Assembly: GCA_934533075.1 (NCBI GenBank)
Contig: CAKTBJ010000005.1
Location: 36,461 to 100,460, forward strand
Length of the DNA stretch: 64,000 nucleotides
Source: an uncultured Paracoccus sp.
GTDB lineage: Bacteria; Pseudomonadota; Alphaproteobacteria; Rhodobacterales; Rhodobacteraceae
Direction of reading: 5' to 3'
Shown: positions 40,464 through 49,054 of the stretch, piece after piece
Layout: every line of letters starts with the position of its first letter
Position numbering within the stretch: the first letter of the stretch is position 1
Notes under the pieces: generated by a model
Database searches by the model: none
Seen by the model: the letters and a program-made list of their open reading frames with translations, nothing else
What the model was told of the DNA's origin: nothing
Translations under genes and position numbers: made by a program

Positions 40464-41336
40464 TCAGGCCGCGCCGACGAAGCGCGCCAGCTTGCCCAGC
40501 GTCTGCTGGCCCAGCTCGACCGCGCCGAAGCCTCGGGCCTCGCGGAATTCGGCCTCGCTGCTGAACACCATGCCCAGCGTGATCCGGGTGGCCTGCCCGA
40601 CCGCCTCGAAGGCCGCCCAGGCGTCGGCATGCTTCGGCCCGTCCTCGCCCCACAGCAGCGCATAGGCGAGGCGCTCGCCCGCGCGCATCTCGCCATAACG
40701 GTGATGGTTGGGGAATACGGTGCCGTCCGGGCCGATCATGTCGAACACCCATTCCCCGCCCGCGCGCAGGTCTATCCGCTTGGTGCGGCAGGAAAATCCC
40801 TCCGGTCCCCACCATTGCGGCAGGGTCTGCGGGTTCATCCAGGCGTCCCAGACCACCTCTGGCGGGGCGGCGATCATGCGCTCCAGGATCATGGTGCGCG
40901 CCGCGACGGCGGCAAGGTTGTCCAGCCCGGCGCTGAAGCCCTGCCGATAGCCCGCCTCCATATCCTCGGCCAGCGGGGACAGCTGCACCGTCACCACCAA
41001 CTCGCTGCCGTCGCCGTCCTCGGAGAAGCCCGCCGTGATCAGCGCCGCCGACAGCGGCACGCCCTCGCGCGAGACCAGTTCGTAATTCACGCTGCGCCGG
41101 GCCGGTTGCAGGTCCAGCCAGCCGCATTCGCACCGGATGTCGGGCTGGCCCGCCGCCTTGCACAGCGAGACCTCGCGCCCGCCGATGCCGGCGGCGGTTT
41201 CCAGGAACTCGACCGCGACCGAGGGCGAGGGCGCCGCCCAGACCGCCCGCGCGGCCGGTGCCGCCCAGGCCTGCCACAGCGTCGCCACCGGCGCGGCGAC
41301 CCGGCGCCGGAAGGCCAGGGTGGCGAAGCCGCTCAT
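40464..41336 (-). CDS. Tandem SRPBCC (AHSA1-like) protein
   Basis: The 290-residue protein contains two SRPBCC domains. The first (about 1-145) is divergent; the second (about 150-285) begins ERMIAAPPEVVWDAWMNPQTLPQWWGPEGF, a canonical AHSA1 start, and includes GGEWVFDMIGPDGTVFPNHH. Such proteins bind hydrophobic ligands or act with ArsR regulators. Its start overlaps the stop of the next SRPBCC gene by four bases, so the three genes from arsR are one operon. The ligand is unknown. Confidence 0.85.
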   Translation of the reverse strand: MSGFATLAFRRRVAAPVATLWQAWAAPAARAVWAAPSPSVAVEFLETAAGIGGREVSLCKAAGQPDIRCECGWLDLQPARRSVNYELVSREGVPLSAALITAGFSEDGDGSELVVTVQLSPLAEDMEAGYRQGFSAGLDNLAAVAARTMILERMIAAPPEVVWDAWMNPQTLPQWWGPEGFSCRTKRIDLRAGGEWVFDMIGPDGTVFPNHHRYGEMRAGERLAYALLWGEDGPKHADAWAAFEAVGQATRITLGMVFSSEAEFREARGFGAVELGQQTLGKLARFVGAA

Positions 41337-41809
41337 CGCGCCAACCCCTGCGCATAGGCGTCCAGCTGCGTGGCCACCGTGCCCCAGCCGTCGAAGAAGC
41401 CCATCTCCTCATGCGACTTGCGGGCCTGCGGGTTGCGGTGGCGGGCGATGGCCGTATAGGTCGTGCCGCCGCCGGGCGCATCCGCCAGCAGCAGGATGGC
41501 GGTCATGAACGGCTCGGCCGCGGGCTTCCAGCCTTCGGTGTAACCATCGGTGAACACCAGCTTTTCGCCCGGTATCACCTCCAGATAGACGCCGCGATTG
41601 TCCATGCGGTTGCCCTCGACCTCGAAAACGGTGTCGAAGCGGCCGCCCACCCGCAGGTCGATATCCACCGCGACCACCTTGTGCGGCGCGGGGATAAAGA
41701 AATGCGGGATATGCTCGGGCCGGGTCCAGCATTCCCAGATCAGCCCGCGCGGCGCGGCGAGGGTGCGGGTAAAGCTCAGGTCGGTATCGGGGTCCAGATC
41801 GGGGGTCAT
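41333..41809 (-). CDS. SRPBCC (AHSA1-like) domain protein
   Basis: The 158-residue single-domain SRPBCC protein has FTRTLAAPRGLIWECWTRPEHIPHFFIPAP at the start and a GGGTTYTAIARHRNPQARKSHEEMGFFDGW region that is conserved among AHSA1-like proteins. Its stop and start overlap the neighbouring genes by four bases each. Role and ligand are unknown; ArsR-SRPBCC pairs are common in alphaproteobacteria and usually form a self-regulated unit. Confidence 0.87.
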   Translation of the reverse strand: MTPDLDPDTDLSFTRTLAAPRGLIWECWTRPEHIPHFFIPAPHKVVAVDIDLRVGGRFDTVFEVEGNRMDNRGVYLEVIPGEKLVFTDGYTEGWKPAAEPFMTAILLLADAPGGGTTYTAIARHRNPQARKSHEEMGFFDGWGTVATQLDAYAQGLAR

Positions 41810-42147
41810 TCGATGCGTTCCTTCATCAGCTTGGTCACGTAATCGTCCAGCCGGTCCAGCCGGCTTTCCCAGATCGCCCGCTGCTCATCCAGCCAGTCGC
41901 GCACCGGGGCCAGGGCCTCGGGCACGATGGCGCAGGAGCGGACGCGGCCGTCCTTGGCGGTGGCGATCAGCCCGGCCTCCTCCAGCACCGACAGGTGGCG
42001 CATCACCGTCGGCAGCCGCAGCCCGGTGGGCGCGGCCAGCGCGGTGACGGGCGCCGGTCCCTCGGCCAGCCGGGTCAGGATCGCCCGCCGCGTCGGGTCG
42101 GACAGCGCGTGGAACAGGGCCGAAAGGTCGGGATCATGCTTAGCCAT
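41806..42147 (-). CDS. ArsR-family transcriptional regulator
   Basis: This 113-residue winged-helix protein begins MAKHDPDLSALFHALSDPTRRAILTRLAEGP, the ArsR hallmark, with recognition helix LRLPTVMRHLSVLEEAGLI. There is no obvious metal-binding cysteine motif, so it belongs to the metal-independent group often paired with SRPBCC proteins. ATG 42147 lies inside a perfect palindrome that is probably its own operator. Confidence 0.88.
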   Translation of the reverse strand: MAKHDPDLSALFHALSDPTRRAILTRLAEGPAPVTALAAPTGLRLPTVMRHLSVLEEAGLIATAKDGRVRSCAIVPEALAPVRDWLDEQRAIWESRLDRLDDYVTKLMKERIE

Positions 42148-42155
42148 AAGGCTAA
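42140..42155 (-). promoter_or_regulatory. Probable ArsR operator overlapping its own start codon
   Basis: TTAGCC-ATAA-GGCTAA is a perfect inverted repeat spanning the ATG of the arsR-type gene (the CAT at 42145-42147 on the plus strand). A further half-site GGCTAA is at 42200-42205. Binding here would block both transcription and initiation. Confidence 0.7.
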
Positions 42156-42303
42156 CCATATACCGCCGCCGCCGCGTTGCAAGAAAAACTTCGTCGCTCG
42201 GCTAAGTTTCGCGCAGCCCCTGCGGCAAATCCCGGTTCCGTTTCGCCGGGCCGCGTTATAGGACGGGCGGGACAGACCCCAGGGCAAGCATCCGAGGACG
42301 ATC

Positions 42304-43149
42304 ATGGACCCAAGCGCATTCGGCATCGCAGGCGTGCAGATGCCTGTCTCGGCCACCGAGGACAACATCCCGCGGATGGCGGCCTATCTGCGCCATATCC
42401 GCAACCGTTTTCCCTGGGTGCGCATGGTGCTGTTCTCCGAGCTGTGCGTGAAGGGTCCCAGCCGCGCGCTGGCCGAGGAACTGCCCGGTCCCGCCGAGGC
42501 CACGCTGTGCGACATGGCGCGCGAGACCGGGCTGTGGCTGATCCCCGGCTCGCTGTTCGAGCGCCGGCCGGAGGGCATCTTCAACACCACGCCGGTGATC
42601 GCGCCCGACGGCACCGTCATCGCCCGCTTCCGCAAGCTGTTTCCCTTCCGCCCCTATGAGCGCGAGGTCGAGGCGGGCACGGAATTCGTGGTTTTCGACG
42701 TGCCGGAGGTGGGGCGGTTCGGCGTCTCGATCTGCTATGACATGTGGTTCCCCGAAACCACCCGCACGCTGGCGGCGATGGGCGCCGAGGTGATCCTGCA
42801 TCCCACCCTGACCGACACCGTGGACCGCGATGTCGAACTGGCCATCGCCCGCGCCTCGGCGGCGACGAACCAGGTGTATTTCTTCGACATCAACGGGGTG
42901 GGCGACGGCGGGGTCGGTCGCTCGGTCATCGTGGACCCGTCCGGCCATGTGCTGCATCAGGCGGCGGCAGGCCCCGAGATCATGCCCTTCGAGGTCGATC
43001 TGGTCCGCCTGCGCCGCGAGCGCGAGCGTGGCATGCTGACGCTGGGCCAGCCGCTGAAAAGCTTCCGCGACCGGGCTTGCGACTTTGCGGTCTATCGCGA
43101 GGCCTCCGGCTATCTGGACAGTCTCGGCCCGCTGGCGCTGCCGCGCTAG
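42304..43149 (+). CDS. Carbon-nitrogen hydrolase (nitrilase superfamily)
   Basis: The 281-residue protein has the Glu-Lys-Cys triad of the superfamily: Glu46 in FSELCVKG, Lys111 in FRKLFPFRPYE and Cys144 in ISICYDMWFPET. It resembles aliphatic amidase or N-carbamoyl-type hydrolases. It starts at ATG 42304, divergent from the arsR operon. The substrate cannot be read from sequence. Confidence 0.88.
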   Translation: MDPSAFGIAGVQMPVSATEDNIPRMAAYLRHIRNRFPWVRMVLFSELCVKGPSRALAEELPGPAEATLCDMARETGLWLIPGSLFERRPEGIFNTTPVIAPDGTVIARFRKLFPFRPYEREVEAGTEFVVFDVPEVGRFGVSICYDMWFPETTRTLAAMGAEVILHPTLTDTVDRDVELAIARASAATNQVYFFDINGVGDGGVGRSVIVDPSGHVLHQAAAGPEIMPFEVDLVRLRRERERGMLTLGQPLKSFRDRACDFAVYREASGYLDSLGPLALPR

Positions 43150-43156
43150 CTGCGGG

Positions 43157-44002
43157 TCACTCCTTCGAGAAGCGATAGAACAGGTTCGGCTCGGACACGA
43201 CATAGATGGCACCGTCCGGGCCGACCGCCATGCCTTCGGGCTGCGGCACGTCGCGCGCCAGCCCCGCCGCGCCCGCCGTCAGCGCCAGCATGCTGGCAAG
43301 GGCGCCGGCGCGGGTGTATTCGGTGATCCGCGCCGATTCCTCGCTCAGCAGCAGCAGGTTACCGCTGTCCTCATGCACGGCCAGCGATGCCAGGTCGCTG
43401 CCGATCGCCTCGGCGCCCCGCACCGGCCGCCAGTCGCGCACCGTGATCTCGGGCGCCGCGCCGGCCCGGCCCAGCCCGCCGACCAGCAACACCTTGCGGG
43501 GCCATTTCTCGTTGACGATCAACAGTTCCGCCCGTCTGCGGTCCCATTCGACGCCCTCGAATCCCCGGTTGGGCCAGGTGATCCAGCCGGGCCGCAGGCT
43601 GATGCTGCCTTCGTGGATCGCGGCGCCGCCGCCCGGCGGAACCCGGACCCAATGCAGCCGGTTGCCGGCCTCGTCGGCGATGATGAACAGGTCGGCCTCC
43701 AGATGGGCGACGCCCTCGGCGTCCCAGCCGGCGGGCAGGGGGACATGGCGCAGCAGCCTTCCGTCCAGCGACAGCTCGGCCAGCGCGGCGGGGCGGTTGA
43801 CGGCGGCGAACAGGGTGCCGCTGGCATCGCTGTAGGTCAGGCCCGACAGGTTGCGGGCGAGGCCGGCGACCGGGCGCGCCTCGATGGTCGCCGCGTAATC
43901 CGGCAGGCCGAGACCCTGCGCCCGCGCCTGCACGGGCGCGGCGATGGCGAGGCAGGCGGCGACGGCGATGGCACGGATCGACGGCGGCAGGGTTCGGGTC
44001 AT
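43157..44002 (-). CDS. SdiA-regulated-domain secreted protein (beta-propeller)
   Basis: The 281-residue protein begins with a signal peptide of about 28 residues (MTRTLPPSIRAIAVAACLAI, cleavage after VQARA). It has the YjiK/SdiA-regulated propeller pattern: NLSGLTYSDASGTLFAAVNRPA, FIIADEAGNRLHWV and DVPQPEGMAVGPDGAIYVVSEPN near the end. It should act in the periplasm. Function is unknown; it may bind or hydrolyse phosphate-containing molecules by analogy with propeller phytases, which is weak inference. Confidence 0.8.
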   Translation of the reverse strand: MTRTLPPSIRAIAVAACLAIAAPVQARAQGLGLPDYAATIEARPVAGLARNLSGLTYSDASGTLFAAVNRPAALAELSLDGRLLRHVPLPAGWDAEGVAHLEADLFIIADEAGNRLHWVRVPPGGGAAIHEGSISLRPGWITWPNRGFEGVEWDRRRAELLIVNEKWPRKVLLVGGLGRAGAAPEITVRDWRPVRGAEAIGSDLASLAVHEDSGNLLLLSEESARITEYTRAGALASMLALTAGAAGLARDVPQPEGMAVGPDGAIYVVSEPNLFYRFSKE

Positions 44003-44460
44003 GTCCGGGGCATCCTTCGGTTGCATGCGGTCGGGCCGGCCGGCGCGGCGCGCCGTTCCGGGACCGGGAATTGCGGGCAGGTGGCGCGGGAAGGCGCGTG
44101 CGGCCGGGACCGTCCCCCCTGAACTTTCCGTGACCGGCGTTGAAGGCCGCCCGCGCATGCCCAATTCGATCCACGGGCCGGGTTCCTCCGGCGGCCGGTC
44201 AACTCGCGATGTCGGACCGGGACCGGGCATGCCCGAGGCTGGTTCCTGCCGTGGCAAACCCGCGCAGGCCATGCCTCCGGGAAAAGGAGACGGTGCATGG
44301 CTCTTGCGCGATCGGCATGGACCGCCCCCGGAAGCCGGGGCCTTGCCGGTCCGCACTCCCCGATCCGGTCCGCCTTGCCGCGGCACGGTGCCGACGGGAT
44401 CGCGGCCCGCGCCGGAACGCCTGCCTTCCCCACGCATCAGCCAATGAAAGGATCTTCCTG
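44003..44460 (+). other. 458-bp spacer with no supported feature
   Basis: The gap lies between the SdiA-regulated-type gene (minus) and the zinc-ribbon gene (plus), so both promoters should be here. No clear -35/-10 pair, operator or gene was recognised. Open frames are GC-rich shadows. Confidence 0.4.
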
Positions 44461-44751
44461 ATGCCGCTTCTGCTTTGTCCCAACGACAACACCACGATGC
44501 AGTCCGTCCAGCGGTCGGGGGTCGAATTCGACATCTGCCCCACCTGCCGCGGGGTATGGCTGGACCGTGGCGAGCTGGAAAAGCTGCTCGACACGGCCAG
44601 CCGGGAGGCTTCGGCCCAGGAGTCCGGCGATGCCTATCATCGCCCGCAGCAGCATTACGGCCGCCCGCCGGAGCGCCGCGACTGGGACGATGACGACGAT
44701 CATCACTATCGCCGCCGCCGGCGGCCCAGCATCTTCGACATCTTCGACTGA
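44461..44751 (+). CDS. TFIIB-type zinc-ribbon protein
   Basis: The 96-residue protein has a zf-TFIIB domain: MPLLLCPNDNTTM, then VEFDICPTCRGVWLDRGELEKLL, with Cys6, Cys26 and Cys29. The first knuckle lacks its second cysteine and has an Asn-Asp pair instead, as in many family members. The C-terminus is rich in Arg, Asp and His (WDDDDDHHYRRRRRPS), ending SIFDIFD. The family is common but uncharacterised. AAAGGA lies upstream of the ATG. Confidence 0.85.
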   Translation: MPLLLCPNDNTTMQSVQRSGVEFDICPTCRGVWLDRGELEKLLDTASREASAQESGDAYHRPQQHYGRPPERRDWDDDDDHHYRRRRRPSIFDIFD

Positions 44752-44880
44752 TCCGCCGCAGCGGGGCCGGCGGCCGGGCGATCCCGCCGCCGGCCGGTGC
44801 GGGGATCGCGGCCCGCCGCCTCATGCCCGCGCCCCGGAGGGCGATGACGGCAGGGCGACGGCCGCGCCCGCAGGCAGCGC

Positions 44881-45141
44881 ATGACGGCACGGGGGCGAAT
44901 CGTGGCGCATCAGGTCTTCGATAAACAGGCCCGGCAGCCGCGGCCGGCCCCAGAGTCGGGGCCTGCGACAGACCGCTGCCATCCGGGCCTTGACCGTGCC
45001 CGCGCTGGTCTGGCGCGGCCCGGCGATCTCGGCGGTGGGCAGGCCCTTGATGGCGAACAGCGCCACCTCGCGCCCGGCCGGGGCCGGCGCCTCCAGCATG
45101 CGGGTGGCCGGCACGGTCTGGATGGCGGTGCCCTGCCGCAC
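44881..45141 (-). pseudogene. Decayed LuxR/NarL-type response regulator output domain
   Basis: In the minus-strand frame the segment GREVALFAIKGLPTAEIA followed by TSAGTVKARMAAVCRR aligns with the LuxR helix-turn-helix pattern (REREVL..IA.GLSN.EIA..L..SEGTVKAH). Upstream and downstream of it the similarity ends, with no receiver domain in frame, so it is a fragment. It lies just downstream of the RcnB-like gene. No gene start can be defined. Confidence 0.5.
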
Positions 45142-45200
45142 CCGCCGGAACAGGCCTGCGTCGCGTCATCGTCATGTTCCCGGTCATTCTGCCGACCGTC

Positions 45201-45668
45201 TTACCGCATCAGCGCGGCAAGCAAACCCACAACCGAGACGATACGCAGAGTCTGGCTGTCCACCAGCACCAGATGTCCGTCCACGACGCGGTAATCCTGC
45301 CCGCGCGGCGGCGGCTTGAAACGGCTGTCGGTCGCGCGCAGGAAGGGCTGCGCGCCCTTGGCCGAGGTGCCGACGCGCGGCGCCTGATGACGGGCGGCGG
45401 TCCACTGGTCCCGCGGCGGGGCGGCACGCTGCGCCTGATGCAGGCCGCGCGGGGCATCGGGGCGGGCGCCGGGGTGCGGCATGCGGCCCTGCTGGCCTGA
45501 CTGGCCGGGCTTGCCGGCGGGCAGGGGCGGGCATTCGGGTTGCCGGCTGCCCGGCGTGCTTGCGCATTCCCGCACCGGGGCCGGCTGCTGCCGCGATTGG
45601 GCGAAGCTGGCGGATGCGGTTGCCAGGGTCATGGCGGCGATGGCGGCAAACAGGATCGGTCGGCGCAT
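45201..45668 (-). CDS. RcnB-like periplasmic protein
   Basis: The 155-residue protein has a signal peptide of about 24 residues (ATASASFA). The middle is rich in Gln, Pro, Gly and Arg, and the C-terminal block PPPRGQDYRVVDGHLVLVDSQTLRIVSVVG matches the RcnB family. RcnB in E. coli limits nickel and cobalt loss with RcnA, but most relatives are uncharacterised. AAGGAG precedes ATG 45668. No rcnA is nearby. Confidence 0.8.
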   Translation of the reverse strand: MRRPILFAAIAAMTLATASASFAQSRQQPAPVRECASTPGSRQPECPPLPAGKPGQSGQQGRMPHPGARPDAPRGLHQAQRAAPPRDQWTAARHQAPRVGTSAKGAQPFLRATDSRFKPPPRGQDYRVVDGHLVLVDSQTLRIVSVVGLLAALMR

Positions 45669-46082
45669 GGGAATCTCCTTGTCCGGGGCGGGCCGCGATT
45701 TCGGCCCGTCACCGCGAGGATGGCGTGCGCCCGTATCAGGTTCATGTGCGCAGCGTATCGATCCGCCGCAATCTGTAAGCGATTGTCGCAAACCCTCCGC
45801 TTGCGGCCCCGCCATCCGCATCTCGGGCCCCGTCCTTGCCGGACCGTCCGCGCGATGTGGCTTCGGGTGGCGGCGATGCGGATACCGGGCATGTGCGAGG
45901 AGCGGCCACATGGACGGGCCATGATCGCATCCAGCGGCCGGTAACGGTCGTTCGAGGCCGGTTTCCCGTGCGCCCGGTCCATATCGGACGCGACCCGACG
46001 ACGGAACCCGCTCCGGCGGCGCATGGGCTGCAAGGGGGGCGGCTGTGGGCGAAGGCCCCGATCTGCGGCAAGGGCGCGGGCG
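45669..46082 (+). other. 414-bp spacer upstream of the RcnB-like gene
   Basis: The gap between the RcnB-like gene and the exporter gene end holds the presumed RcnB promoter. No convincing -35/-10 pair, terminator or gene was seen, and the open frames on both strands have no recognisable content. Confidence 0.4.
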
Positions 46083-47783
46083 TCACCCCGCAAGACGGGC
46101 GTAGAGGCCGCCTTGCGACAGCAGGTCGTCATGGATGCCGGCCTCGCGCATCTGGCCGTCCTCCATCACCACGATGCGGTCGGCATTGCGGATCGTGCCC
46201 AGCCGGTGCGCGATCACCAGCGTGGTGCGCCCCACCGCCAGCGCCTCCAGCGCGGCCTGGATCTCGCGCTCGGTCTCGCGGTCCAGGGCCGAGGTCGCCT
46301 CGTCGAGGATCAGGATCGGCGGGTTCTTCAGGAAGGCGCGGGCGATGGCGACGCGCTGCTTCTGGCCGCCCGACAGCATTACCCCGCGCTTGCCCACCAT
46401 CGTGTCCAGACCCTCGGGCAGGGCGGCGATCACCGGGCCGAGCTGGGCCTTCTCGGCGGCGGCCATGATCTCGGCATCCGTGGCGCCGAGGCGGCCGTAG
46501 GCGATGTTCTCGCGCAATGTGGTGCCGAACAGGAACACGTCCTGGCTGACGATGCCGATCTGGCCGCGCAGGGAGTCCAGCGTCATTGAATCCAGCGCCA
46601 GCCCGTCTATGGTGATGCGGCCCCCGTCCGGGTCGTAGAAGCGCGGCACCAGCGCCAGCAGCGTGGACTTGCCCGCGCCGGAGGGGCCGACGAAGGCCAC
46701 GGTCTCGCCCGGCCGCACCTCCAGCGAGATGCCGCGCAGGACCGGGCGGCTGCCGTCGTAACCGAAGCGCACGTCCTCGAAGACGATATGGCCCCTCAGC
46801 GGCGGGGCGGGGATGGCGTCGGGGCGGTCGGCGATCTCCGGCTCGGTCGCCATCAGGTCCAGATAGCGGCGAAAGCCGGCGATGCCGCGCGGATAGGTCT
46901 CGATCACGGCGGCGATCTTTTCCAGCGGGCGGAAGAACACGCCGACCAGCAGCAGGAAGCCGACGAAGCCCCCGGTGGTCAGGCTGCCTTGCAGCACGAA
47001 GCCCGCACCCACCACCATCACCGCCACCTGCACGAAGCGCAGGCCCATGTAGTGGATGGCGCTGGACAGGGCCATGATGCGATAGGCGTCCAGCTTGGTG
47101 GCGCGATAGGCGCGGTTGTCGCGGGCGAACAGCCGCTCCTCATGGGCCTCGTTGGCGAAGGCCTGCACCACGCGGATGCCGCCGATGGCCTCCTCCAGCC
47201 GGACGTTGAAATGGCCGACGCGGGCATAGATCTGGCGCCAGGTATTGGTCATGCGCGTGCCATAGATCACGACCAGCCAGACGGTCAGCGGCACGATCCC
47301 CGCCGTCACCAGCGCCAGCGTGGGATGCAGCACGATCATCAGCGCCAGCGCGCCGGCGAATGTCATCACGGCGATGAACAGGTCCTCCGGCCCGTGATGG
47401 GCGACCTCGCCGATCTCCTCCAGGTCGCGGGTGACGCGGGCGACCAGCTTGCCGGTGCGGGCGCGGTCGTACCAGCGCCAGGACAGCCGGGTCAGGTGGC
47501 TGAAGGCGCGGCTGCGCATCTCGGTCTCGATCTCGATGCCCAGCATGTGGCCCCAATAGATCACGATGCCCATCAGCGCGGTGTTGAAGGCATAGACGGC
47601 CAGCAGCCCGGCCGCCGCCGCGATGGTCAGCGACCAGTCGCCCAAGGGCAGCAGCCGGTCGATGAACAGCGTGATCGCCAGCGGGAAGGCCAGCTCCAGC
47701 AGGCCCGACAGGACGGCACAGCCGAAATCCAGCCAGAACAGCCGCTTGTGCGGTTTGTAATAGGCAAGGAACTGGCGCAGCAT
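46083..47783 (-). CDS. ABC exporter (MsbA/LmrA type, fused membrane and ATPase domains)
   Basis: The 566-residue half-transporter has six membrane helices (about 15-310, including FNVRLEEAIGGIRVVQAFANE) and an ATPase domain with Walker A GPSGAGKST, signature LSGGQKQRV and Walker B ILILDEATSALD. ATG 47783 has AAAGGA upstream; an upstream ATG would add 12 residues. It would act as a homodimer exporting lipid or drug-like substrate. The target is unknown. Confidence 0.92.
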   Translation of the reverse strand: MLRQFLAYYKPHKRLFWLDFGCAVLSGLLELAFPLAITLFIDRLLPLGDWSLTIAAAAGLLAVYAFNTALMGIVIYWGHMLGIEIETEMRSRAFSHLTRLSWRWYDRARTGKLVARVTRDLEEIGEVAHHGPEDLFIAVMTFAGALALMIVLHPTLALVTAGIVPLTVWLVVIYGTRMTNTWRQIYARVGHFNVRLEEAIGGIRVVQAFANEAHEERLFARDNRAYRATKLDAYRIMALSSAIHYMGLRFVQVAVMVVGAGFVLQGSLTTGGFVGFLLLVGVFFRPLEKIAAVIETYPRGIAGFRRYLDLMATEPEIADRPDAIPAPPLRGHIVFEDVRFGYDGSRPVLRGISLEVRPGETVAFVGPSGAGKSTLLALVPRFYDPDGGRITIDGLALDSMTLDSLRGQIGIVSQDVFLFGTTLRENIAYGRLGATDAEIMAAAEKAQLGPVIAALPEGLDTMVGKRGVMLSGGQKQRVAIARAFLKNPPILILDEATSALDRETEREIQAALEALAVGRTTLVIAHRLGTIRNADRIVVMEDGQMREAGIHDDLLSQGGLYARLAG

Positions 47784-48158
47784 GGGGTGATCCTTTCCGG
47801 CCGCCCGGCGCGGCGGCATGGCCTCGACGCGCGGCGGCGCGCATCGGCAGGCCGTAGATACGCAACAACGCCGCCGGTGTCACCCATCCGGCCGCGGCGC
47901 AGGGCCGCCGGCGCGAATCTGCCGGCGTCGCGCCGCAGGGATGCGCCCGGCCAGGTCCCGCCCGCCGCCGGAATGCCTGACGCGGACAGGGCGATGCCAC
48001 CCAGACGTGTGACAAACTGTGATTCGATCTCTCAAAAGTAGAATTATGGAGTTTATTTCAGAGGCTTGCCCATGATCCAACTGGACACGGCGGGCGGGCT
48101 GCCCGTAGGATGGGGCGTTGCTCAATTCGCAAGCCACTCGTATCGAGGAGCCAGTTTC
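47784..48158 (+). other. Leader region of the VPLPA-CTERM gene
   Basis: The gap is divergent between the exporter and the secreted protein. The part from about 48010 to 48060 is AT-rich (GTGACAAACTG.. TAGAATTATGG) and is the likely promoter area of the VPLPA-CTERM gene, but no confident -35/-10 pair can be named. The rest shows no gene. Confidence 0.45.
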
Positions 48159-48860
48159 ATGTTTCGAGGGCAAGCCCTGAAATCCGTCCTGGCCGCGGGG
48201 ACGATTGCCGGCGCGGCGGTGGCCTTCACCGCGGCCGGGGCCTCGGCGGCCACGGTGACCTTCACCGACTGGACATCGACCAATGCGCAGCAACTGCACC
48301 CGAAGCTGACCGTCAGCGAGATTGCCGGCGGGTTCGAGATCAGCTCCGAACTGCTGGCGCCGGAACTGGGCACGCTGGTGGCGCTGTTCTTCGATTTCGG
48401 AACGGGCTGGACGGATGCGGCCCTGTCGGGCCTGAGCATGATTTCCCTCGCGCCGGACATCTCGGTGGGGAACCTGTTCTCCTATGTGTTCGAGACCGGG
48501 ATCGGCGCCACCCCCAAGGGCGCCGCCTGCGGCAATGACGGCAATCTCAACGGGCTTGCCCTGCCGGCCTTCGAGGGCGTGGCCTGCTACAAGAGCACGG
48601 GGCCGGTCTGGCCGTCGCGGGGCGTCAACCCGGTCGTTATCCAGATCCTGGACCCGGACTCGGTCCTGACGCTGGCGTCGTTCGAGGGGGTGGGCCTGCG
48701 CTACAAGGAATCGAACAACGGCGGGACCGGCAGCAGCGACAAGCTGTTCAGTGCGACCCCGGACGTTCCGGCGCCGGTGCCGCTGCCGGCCGGCGGGCTG
48801 CTGTTGCTGGCCGCGCTTGGCGGGCTGGGTATCGCCGCGCGCCGCCGCAAGGACATCTGA
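48159..48860 (+). CDS. VPLPA-CTERM sorting-domain secreted protein
   Basis: The 233-residue protein has a signal peptide of about 29 residues and a C-terminal sorting tail: PVPLPAGG, a hydrophobic helix LLLLAALGGLGIAA and RRRKDI. This is the VPLPA-CTERM form of the PEP-CTERM signal, processed by a dedicated exosortase and linked to extracellular polysaccharide. Two cysteines (in GAACGNDG and EGVACYK) may form a disulfide. GAGGAG precedes ATG 48159. No exosortase is in the window. Confidence 0.87.
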   Translation: MFRGQALKSVLAAGTIAGAAVAFTAAGASAATVTFTDWTSTNAQQLHPKLTVSEIAGGFEISSELLAPELGTLVALFFDFGTGWTDAALSGLSMISLAPDISVGNLFSYVFETGIGATPKGAACGNDGNLNGLALPAFEGVACYKSTGPVWPSRGVNPVVIQILDPDSVLTLASFEGVGLRYKESNNGGTGSSDKLFSATPDVPAPVPLPAGGLLLLAALGGLGIAARRRKDI

Positions 48861-48885
48861 GCCGCGCAACGGATCGGAACCATCG

Positions 48886-48912
48886 GAAAGGGAGGGCGCG
48901 GCCCTCCCTTTC
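48886..48912 (+). terminator. Perfect hairpin after the VPLPA-CTERM gene
   Basis: GAAAGGGAGGGC and GCCCTCCCTTTC form a 12-bp stem with a 3-nt loop; the 3' arm ends in TTTC. It probably ends transcription, and the symmetry would allow either direction. Confidence 0.75.
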
Positions 48913-49054
48913 AGCTTGTGGCGGGCGGGATCGGGCTTGCGCGGCGCGATACGGGGATGCCGGTCCCGCAACCATCTTGACAAATGCCGGCCCCCGCCGT
49001 CCCGTGGACGCCGATGGATGCCTTGCGCATCCGGCAACGACAGGGGGAAACGAC

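Noticed and set aside
45769..45785. CAATC/GATTG inverted repeat as operator upstream of the RcnB-like gene
   Set aside because: Arms are only 5 bp and do not extend; such matches are expected by chance.
48977..49005. Promoter from TTGACA at 48977 for the amino-acid binding protein
   Set aside because: No -10 hexamer at a suitable spacing was found.
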